The notes beneath the pieces were generated by a model. That model saw only the letters and a list, made by a program, of their open reading frames with translations. It did not search any database and was not told the DNA's origin. Positions 8,811 through 16,177 of a stretch of DNA of 40,978 nucleotides are shown one piece after another (positions within the stretch are counted from its first letter, which is position 1; every line of letters begins with the position of its first letter). The position numbers and the translations under genes were made by a program. The DNA comes from a virus. The stretch lies in the IMG/VR virus record IMGVR_UViG_3300033571_008978, positions 1 to 40,978 of that record, one strand, 5' to 3'.

Positions 8811-9408
8811 TGTGATCGTGCCAACGATTGAGGGCCGCGAAGAATCGCTTGAGCGGTGCCTGGCGAGCTTCTCGGGCCTAAACCACATCGTCGTCAAGGG
8901 AGAGCCGACCTGTGGACGTGCCTGGATCAAGGGAATCGAACAGTCAACGGCTGACTACATCTTGCTTTGCGCCGATGACATCCAGTGCGACTATTACGAC
9001 TGGCAAGAGCCGCTTTGGATCGAAGCCTGCATCGAGACCTGTGAGAAGGGGATGCTCCCGGCTCCGGTCGTCTTTCGCCCCAACCACTCGCTGGAGTCGG
9101 CCGGCGGCGACATGAGCGCGTCGGGCTGTCTGATCGACCATATCCAGCCCGACTGGACGCCTGTGGACTTCACGCCGATGCCCTTTGGCTCCAGAGAGCA
9201 GATCGAGGCCATCGGAATGATCGAGGCGCACTACATGACCGACGTGTGGTTCTCCCACCGGGGTCGCCAACTGGGCTACGAGACCGTGCTTCGCCATCCC
9301 TATCGGCTCATTCACCACCACGAGATGGTTGGCCGCATCAACTCGACTGATTCAGACCAGCGGATCTACAACGAAGCAATGGAGAAAGCCACCACATGCG
9401 AGTCCTGA
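8803..9408 (+). CDS. Glycosyltransferase, GT-A fold (family 2-like)
   Basis: A 201-residue protein from GTG 8803, overlapping the previous gene by 8 bases. It opens with VDVIVPTIEGREESLERCL, the usual family 2 start, and carries an Asp-Asp in YILLCADDIQCDY (about residues 52-64) that probably binds the metal and nucleotide sugar. The His-rich RLIHHHEMVGR near the C-terminus may also be part of the active site. Compact size suggests only the catalytic domain. It is followed by an overlapping epimerase. Confidence 0.8.
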   Translation: MVDVIVPTIEGREESLERCLASFSGLNHIVVKGEPTCGRAWIKGIEQSTADYILLCADDIQCDYYDWQEPLWIEACIETCEKGMLPAPVVFRPNHSLESAGGDMSASGCLIDHIQPDWTPVDFTPMPFGSREQIEAIGMIEAHYMTDVWFSHRGRQLGYETVLRHPYRLIHHHEMVGRINSTDSDQRIYNEAMEKATTCES

Positions 9409-10322
9409 TCACCGGATCACTTGGCACCTTGGGCGTGCCGCTTACCTTCGAGCTGTCTGAGCGCGGCCACACCGTCTTTGGCTGCGACTTGGCGCACACC
9501 GACCAGGAGCGCGAGACCTACATGCGTGCCGACGTGGCGAAGTATCGCCAGATCCAGCGCGTCTTTGAGGCATACCAGCCCGAAGTCGTCTACCACCTTG
9601 CAGCCGAGTTCGGCCGGCATAACGGCGAGGACTACTACGAGGACGTGTTCATCAGCAACTACCTGGGCACCCGCAACGTGCTCGAGCTCTGCAAGCGACA
9701 CGGCTCCAAGCTGATCTTCGCCTCATCGTCTGAGATTTACGGCGACTGCGGCGAGGAGTGGCTGTCAGAAGAGCTCTCAGAGCGCATGGTGCTCAACCAG
9801 CCCAATGAGTATGCCCTGAGCAAGGCCGCCAACGAGGCCCAGGTGCGCATGTTTAGCCAAAAGCACGACCTCGAGGCGGTCAGGCTCAGGTTCTTCAACG
9901 TCTACGGGCCCGGCGAGCACTACCACCCCTACCGCTCAGTCGTTGCGCTCTTTTGCCACAGGGCCCTGAACGGAATCCCCTGGACGGTCTACAGGGGCTA
10001 CTACCGCACTTTCATGTATGTGGACGACTTCATCCCGACCCTTGCCAACGCCATGACCAAGGGCCAGCCGGGCGAGGTCTACAACATCGGCGGCGAGGAT
10101 TACCGCTCAATCGAGGACCTGTCGGCTTTGGTGCTTGACGAGACCAGGGCAGACCCGGATCTCGTCACCTACCTCGACTACGACCCAGACAACGTGGTTT
10201 CCAAGCGTCCCGAGAACACCAAGGCCCGTGCCGAGCTCGGCCACGACCCCAAGGTGACAATCAACGAGGGAGTCCCACTGACTATTGACTGGATGCTTGG
10301 CCGCGTGCCCGCATCCCTGTAA
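9396..10322 (+). CDS. NAD-dependent nucleotide-sugar epimerase/dehydratase
   Basis: A 308-residue extended short-chain dehydrogenase. The Rossmann motif GSLGTLG is at residues 7-13. The catalytic set is Ser in ASSSEIYG (about 109-116) and the Tyr-x3-Lys pair in NEYALSKAANEA (Tyr about 138, Lys about 142). RLRFFNVYGPGEHYHPY and later segments match the sugar-nucleotide binding half. It should make or convert the sugar nucleotide used by the neighbouring transferases. The specific reaction (4-epimerase, dehydratase or reductase) cannot be assigned. It overlaps the previous gene. Confidence 0.88.
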   Translation: MRVLITGSLGTLGVPLTFELSERGHTVFGCDLAHTDQERETYMRADVAKYRQIQRVFEAYQPEVVYHLAAEFGRHNGEDYYEDVFISNYLGTRNVLELCKRHGSKLIFASSSEIYGDCGEEWLSEELSERMVLNQPNEYALSKAANEAQVRMFSQKHDLEAVRLRFFNVYGPGEHYHPYRSVVALFCHRALNGIPWTVYRGYYRTFMYVDDFIPTLANAMTKGQPGEVYNIGGEDYRSIEDLSALVLDETRADPDLVTYLDYDPDNVVSKRPENTKARAELGHDPKVTINEGVPLTIDWMLGRVPASL

Positions 10323-10331
10323 GGAGGCCCT

Positions 10332-10685
10332 GTGCTGACAGCTGACGAGCTTGCCTCGATGCGCGACACCATGAATGACTCGTTGGCTGGCACGGCGATA
10401 GTTCGGACAGCCACTTGGGTCTCGGACGGTGGCGGTGGCGGAACGACCAGCTGGGTTTCTGCCGGCACCTACGACTGCCGGGTCACACCCGCGGGAGGCT
10501 TCGAGCAGGACCAGGGCGACCGGGTGCAGCCCGAGACCGAATACATCTTTACCCTTCCGGCGCTCACAAGCATTGACGAGGACGCCCAGATCGTCTACGG
10601 CGGCGGCACCTACGACGTCATTGCCATCCCGTCGCCCAGAACCTTTGAGGTCAGCCGGCGAGTCCAGGTCAAGGTGCGCAAGTGA
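10332..10685 (+). CDS. Head closure / head-tail joining protein
   Basis: A 117-residue protein from GTG 10332, with TAAGGAGG 5 bases upstream. After a short helix (TADELASMRDTMNDSL) it is mainly beta: TAIVRTATWVSD, DCRVTPAG, TEYIFTLPA, YGGGTYDVIAI, FEVSRRVQVKV. This beta-barrel pattern and the position before a gp10-like gene match head-closure proteins of siphophages. It resumes the structural order interrupted by the sugar cassette. Confidence 0.7.
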   Translation: MLTADELASMRDTMNDSLAGTAIVRTATWVSDGGGGGTTSWVSAGTYDCRVTPAGGFEQDQGDRVQPETEYIFTLPALTSIDEDAQIVYGGGTYDVIAIPSPRTFEVSRRVQVKVRK

Positions 10686-11068
10686 TTACGACTGCCGTTT
10701 TCACCAAGCTGCAAAGTAAGTTTGACGAAATCGCAGACAACCTGGCCGATGAGCTGGACCCGGTTGTCGAGCAGGCCGCGCAGAAACTGGTTGAGCAGGC
10801 CAAGGAGACGACGCCACCGTCAAGCCAGTCCGGTCGGCTCAAGGACTCAATCAGGGTCATCAAATACGACACCTGCCAATACAACGTGGTCGCTGACGCC
10901 AAGGCACCGTCCAACAACCTGCCCTACGGAATCATGCTCGAGTTCGGCACCGAAGCCGGCGGCAAGGGCGGGGGCAACATCGCACCAACCTTCTTTATGA
11001 GTCGTGCTTCTGAGGAGATTTTGCCTGAGTTTCAGCAGATGATTGACGACAAGCTGGGTGAGCTATGA
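10682..11068 (+). CDS. Neck/tail protein, HK97 gp10-like
   Basis: A 128-residue protein from GTG 10682 overlapping the previous stop (GTGA). Features of the HK97 gp10 family are visible: a long N-terminal helix with paired Gln/Glu (LDPVVEQAAQKLVEQAKETTP), a G-R-L-K-D-S-I segment, A-P-x-x-N-x-L-P-Y-G-x-M-x-E-F-G-T (about residues 75-95) and P-T-F-F-M near 101. These proteins connect head completion and tail. Confidence 0.8.
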   Translation: MITTAVFTKLQSKFDEIADNLADELDPVVEQAAQKLVEQAKETTPPSSQSGRLKDSIRVIKYDTCQYNVVADAKAPSNNLPYGIMLEFGTEAGGKGGGNIAPTFFMSRASEEILPEFQQMIDDKLGEL

Positions 11069-11475
11069 GCACGGCAATCCGCAAGGCGCTCTACACCAAG
11101 CTGACCACTACAAGCACGGTGTCCAGCAAGCTCTCAACGCCCACAGCGGTCTACCACGGCCAGTCGCCGCCCGATGGCGCCTACCCGCTGGTGATCATCT
11201 CCAAGCAGTCCAACCGTTACACCAGGGCATTTGAAAAGACCACGGCCTTTGAGGCCGAGACCTGGCTTGTCAAGGCGGTCGACCGCAACTCAACTTCGAA
11301 CATCGCAGAGGCCATAAGCGAGGCGGTTGCCGCAACGCTTACCAATGGCACTCTGACGGTCACGGGTAGGACTGTCGAAGACATCTACCCAACTGGCGAC
11401 GTGGACTACCTAGAAACCGATGGGGATGTCACCTATCGGCACCACGGAACCCTCTACAGAATCGTCACTACCTAG
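11065..11475 (+). CDS. Tail terminator/completion protein (DUF3168-like)
   Basis: A 136-residue protein in ATGA overlap with the gp10-like gene. The start (AIRKALYTKLT), the AVYHGQSPPDGAYPLVIISKQS strand region and the W-L-V-K-A-V-D segment followed by an amphipathic helix (IAEAISEAVAATL) fit the tail-completion fold. The position directly before the tail-tube gene supports this. It would cap the tail tube and join it to the neck. Confidence 0.7.
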   Translation: MSTAIRKALYTKLTTTSTVSSKLSTPTAVYHGQSPPDGAYPLVIISKQSNRYTRAFEKTTAFEAETWLVKAVDRNSTSNIAEAISEAVAATLTNGTLTVTGRTVEDIYPTGDVDYLETDGDVTYRHHGTLYRIVTT

Positions 11476-11484
11476 GAGACGACT

Positions 11485-11655
11485 ATGAAGAAGAAGTACC
11501 GGGTGGTCGGCGCCGCTGAGGTTTTCGGCCACAAGCCGGGATCGGTCTTTGAGGCCGAGATCCCGGATGAACAGGAAGCCCTGCTCCTTGAGAGCGGGTC
11601 GCTGATCCGCGTCCAGAAGGACGCAGCAAAAACCCCTAACAAGGAGAAGAAGTAA
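11485..11655 (+). CDS. Small hypothetical protein before the tail tube gene
   Basis: A 56-residue protein. ATG 11485 is preceded by CTAGGAGAC, and the stop TAA overlaps the tail-tube ATG (TAATG). It starts MKKKYRVVGAAEVFGHKPG and ends in a Lys-rich tail (KTPNKEKK). A beta-strand and short helix pattern resembles the small conserved proteins often found at this place in siphophages, but the function is unknown. Coding potential is supported by the ribosome binding site, the gap-free fit and third-position GC. Confidence 0.7.
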   Translation: MKKKYRVVGAAEVFGHKPGSVFEAEIPDEQEALLLESGSLIRVQKDAAKTPNKEKK

Positions 11656-12074
11656 TGGCAAAGCAGGTGTTGAAGGACGCCTACATCGTGGTCAACGGAA
11701 CCAACCTCTCTGACCACGTCTCCAGCGTCACTCTCGAAGACACTGCCGACGAGGTCGAGTTCACCGGCTTCGGCGGCGACTACCGCGAGTACGGCCAGGG
11801 CCTCAAGACGGCCTCCATCAGCCTCGAGGTCTTTCAGGACTTCGCTGCCGGTCAGGTCGACGCGGTCATGGAACCGCTCTACCGCACTGGCGGCACGTTC
11901 ACGGTGGAAGTCAGGCCGACAAGCGCGACGGTCACGTCCACCAACCCGAAGTACACCATGGTCGGCCGGCTGTTCTCGTACAGCCCGCTCCAGGGTGCCG
12001 TTGGCGATGCCAACACGACCAGCGTGACCATCAACAACGGTGGGACCGCGGGACTCGTCAGGGGCACGACCTGA
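11655..12074 (+). CDS. Major tail (tube) protein
   Basis: A 139-residue protein with AAGGAGAAG before the ATG. It is a compact beta-rich tube subunit: YIVVNGTNLSDHVSSVTLEDTADEVE, then GLKTASISLEVFQDFAAGQVDAVM, then FTVEVRPTSA and VGRLFSYSPL. The S-I-S-L-E-V-F-Q-D pattern is typical for siphophage tube proteins. The C-terminus is short and has no Ig-like domain. A strong hairpin follows, as often seen behind highly expressed tube genes. Confidence 0.87.
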   Translation: MAKQVLKDAYIVVNGTNLSDHVSSVTLEDTADEVEFTGFGGDYREYGQGLKTASISLEVFQDFAAGQVDAVMEPLYRTGGTFTVEVRPTSATVTSTNPKYTMVGRLFSYSPLQGAVGDANTTSVTINNGGTAGLVRGTT

Positions 12075-12090
12075 TCTGACGTGAAGTAAG

Positions 12091-12114
12091 GGGTCGGGCC
12101 TTCGGGCCCGGCCC
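12091..12114 (+). terminator. Hairpin with TTCG loop after the tail tube gene
   Basis: Bases 12091-12100 pair with 12105-12114 around a TTCG loop, 10 bp with one G-U pair. No T run follows directly, so it may partly terminate transcription or protect the 3' end of the abundant tube mRNA. Confidence 0.65.
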
Positions 12115-12154
12115 AGCCACCGGCTTTTCAGCCACCAACAGAAAGGAGCCACGC

Positions 12155-12604
12155 ATGGCGCGGCTTAGCAAGGATGCCCTCTTGAAGGCATCGGATCTCA
12201 AGACCAAGGAGATCGAGCTGGAAACGATTGGCGGCTCTGTCGTAGTGCAGGGCCTGTCAGCCGCCTACAGCAACCAGGCGTCCTCAGAGGCGCTTGAGAT
12301 GAAGACCACCGCTCGAGGCGATCAGATCGCCACAGTCAACACCGCCAAGCTGGAGACCATTCAGGTTCTGCACGGCCTGGTCGAACCGAAGCTCGACACC
12401 TTTGAGGAGGCGCAGCAGTTCATGGAAAACTGCGGCCCGGCTGCCAAGGCCATTGTCGAAGCGATTGACGAGCTGTCGGGACTCGACAAGGAGGCCATCA
12501 GCGAAGCGTCTGCCCGGTTTCCGAGCAGCGGAGCGGTGGAGAGCGGGCCAGTGGTGGACGATGGAATTGCCGCTGGGAGTTCCCGACCCGATCTTCCTCT
12601 GTGA
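12155..12604 (+). CDS. Tail assembly chaperone, short form
   Basis: A 149-residue protein with GAAAGGAG before the ATG. It lies between tail tube and tape measure, where the G/GT-type chaperones are encoded. It has a helical core (LETIQVLHGLVEPKLDTFEEAQQFM, AKAIVEAIDELSGLDKE) and a low-complexity end. The next reading frame, open from at least 12402, continues to 12746 and encodes a typical chaperone C-terminal domain, so a longer frameshift product is expected. Confidence 0.8.
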   Translation: MARLSKDALLKASDLKTKEIELETIGGSVVVQGLSAAYSNQASSEALEMKTTARGDQIATVNTAKLETIQVLHGLVEPKLDTFEEAQQFMENCGPAAKAIVEAIDELSGLDKEAISEASARFPSSGAVESGPVVDDGIAAGSSRPDLPL

Positions 12605-12746
12605 GTTAGCCCTAGAGATGGGGAAAAGCGTCTCTGAGCTCTGCGACTCGATGAGCGCACACGAGCTCTGCGTCATCTGGCCCGAATACTTCGCCACCCG
12701 TCAGCGGATGCGCGAGGCAGAAGAGGCCAAGCGGGCCGGTCGGTAG
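12561..12746 (+). CDS. Tail assembly chaperone, C-terminal part reached by frameshift
   Basis: The listed segment encodes 61 residues in the +1 (equivalently -2) frame relative to the short form. It has the DUF4035-like pattern F-L-C-E-L-A-L-E-M-G-K-S-V-S-E-L, then A-H-E-L-C-V-I-W-P-E-Y-F, known as the T part of chaperone fusions. Two possible +1 slip points are TTT-C at 12518-12521 and CCC-G shortly before the zero-frame stop. Independent initiation at ATG 12561 is possible, but the upstream ribosome binding site is weak. The reading frame is open further upstream, so the left border is a choice. Confidence 0.7.
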   Translation: MELPLGVPDPIFLCELALEMGKSVSELCDSMSAHELCVIWPEYFATRQRMREAEEAKRAGR

Positions 12747-12763
12747 TCCGGCTGGCCCGTTTT
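12732..12763 (+). terminator. Intrinsic terminator after the tail assembly chaperone
   Basis: Bases 12732-12743 pair with 12748-12759 (12 bp with two G-U pairs, loop TAGT), followed by TTTT. The stem overlaps the stop codon of the frameshift product. It sits just before the ribosome binding site of the tape measure gene, so partial termination could lower tape-measure expression. Confidence 0.75.
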
Positions 12764-12793
12764 CGTGTCTGCGACCCTGAAAGGAGGTAACCG

Positions 12794-15700
12794 ATGGCAT
12801 CACCCGCTGCAATCCTGCAGGTTTTCGTAAATGCCAATACCAAGGTTGCTTCCGCCCAGCTGGCTGCGTTTGAAAAGCAGCTGCATGGGGTCGGGAAGAC
12901 ATCTCAGGCAACTGCTGCTGGCGGCATGGGCAAGTTCACCAAGGGCGCAGCCGGCGCAGCAACTGCAATCACTGCAGCGGGCGTAGCGGTTGGAGTCGCT
13001 GGAAAGCAGCTTTACGACCTGGGCAAGCAGTTTGACCAGGCATACGACACGATCCGAGTTCGGACTGGCGCCACTGGCAAAGAGCTTGAAAAACTCAAGC
13101 GTGATTTTCGAAGCGTTGCGACACAGGTTCCGGAAGACTTTGAAACGGTTGGCAAGGCAATAGGTGGGCTAAACCAGCGCCTTGGATTGTCCGGCAAACC
13201 CCTGCGGCAACTTTCGACGCAGATGCTCAACCTGTCCAGAATCACTGAGACTGACCTAGACGGCAACATCAAGAGTGTCGCCAAGGCTTTTGTTGATTTC
13301 GAAGTGCCCGTCAAGCGCCAAAAGAGGTCGCTCGACGGGCTTTTTCGTTTGTTCCAAGCTGGTGGTGGATCGGTAGATGAGCTTGCCAGCAACGTCCAAA
13401 AGATGGGCTCACCACTTCGGAACCTCGGTTTTAGCTTTGAAGAATCGGCAGCGATGTTTGCCAACTTTGAGCGGTCTGGCGTCAACACTCAAACGATGAT
13501 GCCCGGTCTCAAAATGGCTATTGGCAACCTAGTCAAGCCGACTGATGATTTTGCCAAAAGGCTCCAGCAGCTTGGCATTGAGGCAGAAAAGCCGGGACCA
13601 GCTCTTAGGGAAATCATGGATCAACTGGGTCCCAAGGGCAAACTCAACGACATTGACAAGATGGGCCTTGCCATAGAGGTGTTTGGCAAGCGTGCAGGCA
13701 ACGACATGTCCGAAGCCATTGAGCAGGGCCGATTCAACCTAGACAAAATGCTCGGCACCTTCCGCAAGGGCGACACGATCAACAAGGCCGCCCGGGACAC
13801 CAACGATTTCTCCGAAAACATGAAGATTTTTGGCAATCGTTTGAAGATTGCCGTTAGGCCGGCTGCCGAGGCCGTTTTCAACGCCATGACCAGGTTGTCG
13901 AAGTTCTTGGCCGGGCCCGAGGGCAAAAAGGGCATCAAGATCATCGGAGAAGTCTTCAAGGCCACCTTTGCGGCCATCAAGTTCCTGGTCAAGCCGATGG
14001 TCCAGACCGTGATTGCGGGGTTCAAGGGCATTCGAGCGGCCGTCAGGTTCGTAAAGGGCATTATCGGCCCGGTGCGGCAAACCTTCAACACGGTCAAGGA
14101 CGCCATTGTTGGAGCGTTCCAGAGCGCCTATCAGGCCGTCGTAAGCCTGGTCAACAAGATCATTGGAGTAATCAACGCCATACCCGGCATTCCTGACATT
14201 GGTTCAGTTGGTGGCGGGGGAAGGGCCCGTGGACCTATAGGCCCGCAAGGAAGTGGACCCATCGGACCCCAGCGCAGACAGCGTGGCGGAGTCTTGAGCG
14301 GCGGAACACCTTCTGGCGACTCCATCCCGGCCATGCTCGAGCGCGGGGAATATGTGCTGAACCGTGAGGCGGTCAAGAAGATCGGCGTCAAGCGGCTCAA
14401 CAAGATCAATTTCTCCCATGCGCCCAGGTTCCAAAAGGGCGGCTACATCGACACGCTGACCGAGTTCCCGGGCAAGTTTGTCAGGCCACTGGCAGATGCT
14501 GGAACGGCGGCCCTCGGTTTGCTCATGGACGGGCCTGGACAATTTCTAAACATGCTTCCGAAACCCAACATTCCGGCGCCCTTCACGGGAGTCGGCCCGA
14601 TGGTGCTGGACGCTGCAAGGGCCTACATCAAACAGGTCGCCACCAGCCCGCTAAAGGACAACGCTTGGGTCGACAGCAACACCTTCGCCGTCGCCAACTT
14701 CCTTGCCAGCAAGTTCAACGCCTCGATCAGCTCCAGCTACCGCTCACCAGCACAAAACGCAGCAGTCGGCGGCGTTCCCAACTCGTCGCACACTAGGGGC
14801 ACGCCGAGCAACCCCGGTGCCTTTGATTTCGTGCCGCCATCGGGCGGGATGCAGAGCTTCGCCGGCAAGAACATCGCAGGCGTTGTTGAGAACATGATCC
14901 ACGACGTCGGATCGGGCCTGCACAATCACATCGCTTTCTTCCAGCGTGGCGGTCTGGCGGCCAGGTCCGGCCCCAACCGCGGCGGCTGGTACAAGACCGG
15001 CTACACGGTTTTTGACGATGTCATGGGCTACCGCGGTCCCCTGCGCGGAAAGGCTTACGCCGAGCTTGGGGCACCAAGCGGCGGGGTCGGCTACATCTCA
15101 CGGCTTCTGGGCATCAACAAGGAGCTGCCGCTTGACTTCCCGCTTGAGGTCAAGATTGGCAACAAGAAGACCAAGCTCTACAAGCGTGACATTGGCACCG
15201 GCCAAGGCACGTCCGCCCACTCAATCGACATCTGGAAGTCGATGTGGCCGTTTTACGGACTGAACCAGTTCTCCAAGGGCACGGCTTTTATCCGAAGGGC
15301 TGACGGCAAGGCCGACACCGGCCCGTCCAAGGCCGAAATCAACAAGAAGAAGGTCAAGAAGCTCACGTCCAAGGTCACAAGGGCCGGGGCCAATTTCCCG
15401 CAAAAAGGCAAGCTGTTTAGAAACTCAAAACAGCTTTCCAAGCAGCAGGAAATCATTGACCTGGCTGAGCGCAACTTCGGTGCCGATTTCGGGCCAGGCG
15501 GCTCTGATTACACAGAGCAGGAGCTGGCGCAGGCTAAGGCTGTCTGGATTACCTTGCAGCGGCTGCAGCTCCAGCGACTTCGTCTGCTGACAGCCGCCAA
15601 GAGCTACCTCAAGGGCCTTATCAGCCGCTATCGCAAGAGCCGCGGCAAGGCCAAGGGTCCATTCAAGGAAGCCTTTGGCAAGGGCCTCTCGGCTGCCAAC

Positions 15701-16177
15701 AAGAGCCTTGGGCAGGTCAACTCCGACATCCGCGACCTTACGGGCCTCACCGGCAAGGGCGGCGCACTGGGAGACACGGCATTCAGGCTCAAGGAGCTCG
15801 GCTTTCAGGCAACGGGCAGCGCCACCGGGGACTCAGAGATTGCATCTCTTCTCCGCGAGCAGCTCACCATCTCCCAGCGCAATCTCGCAATCGCCCAGGC
15901 ACAGGCTCCCGTCTTTGAGCAGTTCATGCCCAAGTTCCACCAAGGCGGCATCGTCCAGGGCCCGCTGGGCGCCGAGCGTCCGATCATGGCGCAGGCCGGC
16001 GAGGGCGTCTTTACCCGCGATCAGATGCGGGCGATGGGCGGCAACAACATCACCGTCGTAATCGAGGACGGGGCGATTGACTCCAACCGCATCCGGGTCG
16101 AGGTCGACGGCGTGCTCCAGGACAAGATCAGCACGGTCAGGCGCTCAACGCCCAACAGGAGGTATGCCGCTAAATGA
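12794..16177 (+). CDS. Tape measure protein with embedded M15-like peptidase domain
   Basis: An 1127-residue protein with GAAAGGAGG before the ATG. It sets tail length and is extruded during infection. Residues 1-320 form the usual helical N-terminal domain (start AAILQVFVNANTKVASAQL). About 360-455 are hydrophobic helices. Near 500-525 and near the C-terminus are GG-V-x-x-G-x-x-S-G-D-S-I-P-A-M-L-E-R-GE type segments common in tape measures. At about residues 635-715 a peptidase-like domain appears: SSYRSPAQN, SSHTRGTP with PGAFDF (His and Asp of an M15-type site) and LHNHIAF (second His pair). It may cut peptidoglycan during entry. A further 330 helical residues follow. Confidence 0.9.
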   Translation: MASPAAILQVFVNANTKVASAQLAAFEKQLHGVGKTSQATAAGGMGKFTKGAAGAATAITAAGVAVGVAGKQLYDLGKQFDQAYDTIRVRTGATGKELEKLKRDFRSVATQVPEDFETVGKAIGGLNQRLGLSGKPLRQLSTQMLNLSRITETDLDGNIKSVAKAFVDFEVPVKRQKRSLDGLFRLFQAGGGSVDELASNVQKMGSPLRNLGFSFEESAAMFANFERSGVNTQTMMPGLKMAIGNLVKPTDDFAKRLQQLGIEAEKPGPALREIMDQLGPKGKLNDIDKMGLAIEVFGKRAGNDMSEAIEQGRFNLDKMLGTFRKGDTINKAARDTNDFSENMKIFGNRLKIAVRPAAEAVFNAMTRLSKFLAGPEGKKGIKIIGEVFKATFAAIKFLVKPMVQTVIAGFKGIRAAVRFVKGIIGPVRQTFNTVKDAIVGAFQSAYQAVVSLVNKIIGVINAIPGIPDIGSVGGGGRARGPIGPQGSGPIGPQRRQRGGVLSGGTPSGDSIPAMLERGEYVLNREAVKKIGVKRLNKINFSHAPRFQKGGYIDTLTEFPGKFVRPLADAGTAALGLLMDGPGQFLNMLPKPNIPAPFTGVGPMVLDAARAYIKQVATSPLKDNAWVDSNTFAVANFLASKFNASISSSYRSPAQNAAVGGVPNSSHTRGTPSNPGAFDFVPPSGGMQSFAGKNIAGVVENMIHDVGSGLHNHIAFFQRGGLAARSGPNRGGWYKTGYTVFDDVMGYRGPLRGKAYAELGAPSGGVGYISRLLGINKELPLDFPLEVKIGNKKTKLYKRDIGTGQGTSAHSIDIWKSMWPFYGLNQFSKGTAFIRRADGKADTGPSKAEINKKKVKKLTSKVTRAGANFPQKGKLFRNSKQLSKQQEIIDLAERNFGADFGPGGSDYTEQELAQAKAVWITLQRLQLQRLRLLTAAKSYLKGLISRYRKSRGKAKGPFKEAFGKGLSAANKSLGQVNSDIRDLTGLTGKGGALGDTAFRLKELGFQATGSATGDSEIASLLREQLTISQRNLAIAQAQAPVFEQFMPKFHQGGIVQGPLGAERPIMAQAGEGVFTRDQMRAMGGNNITVVIEDGAIDSNRIRVEVDGVLQDKISTVRRSTPNRRYAAK

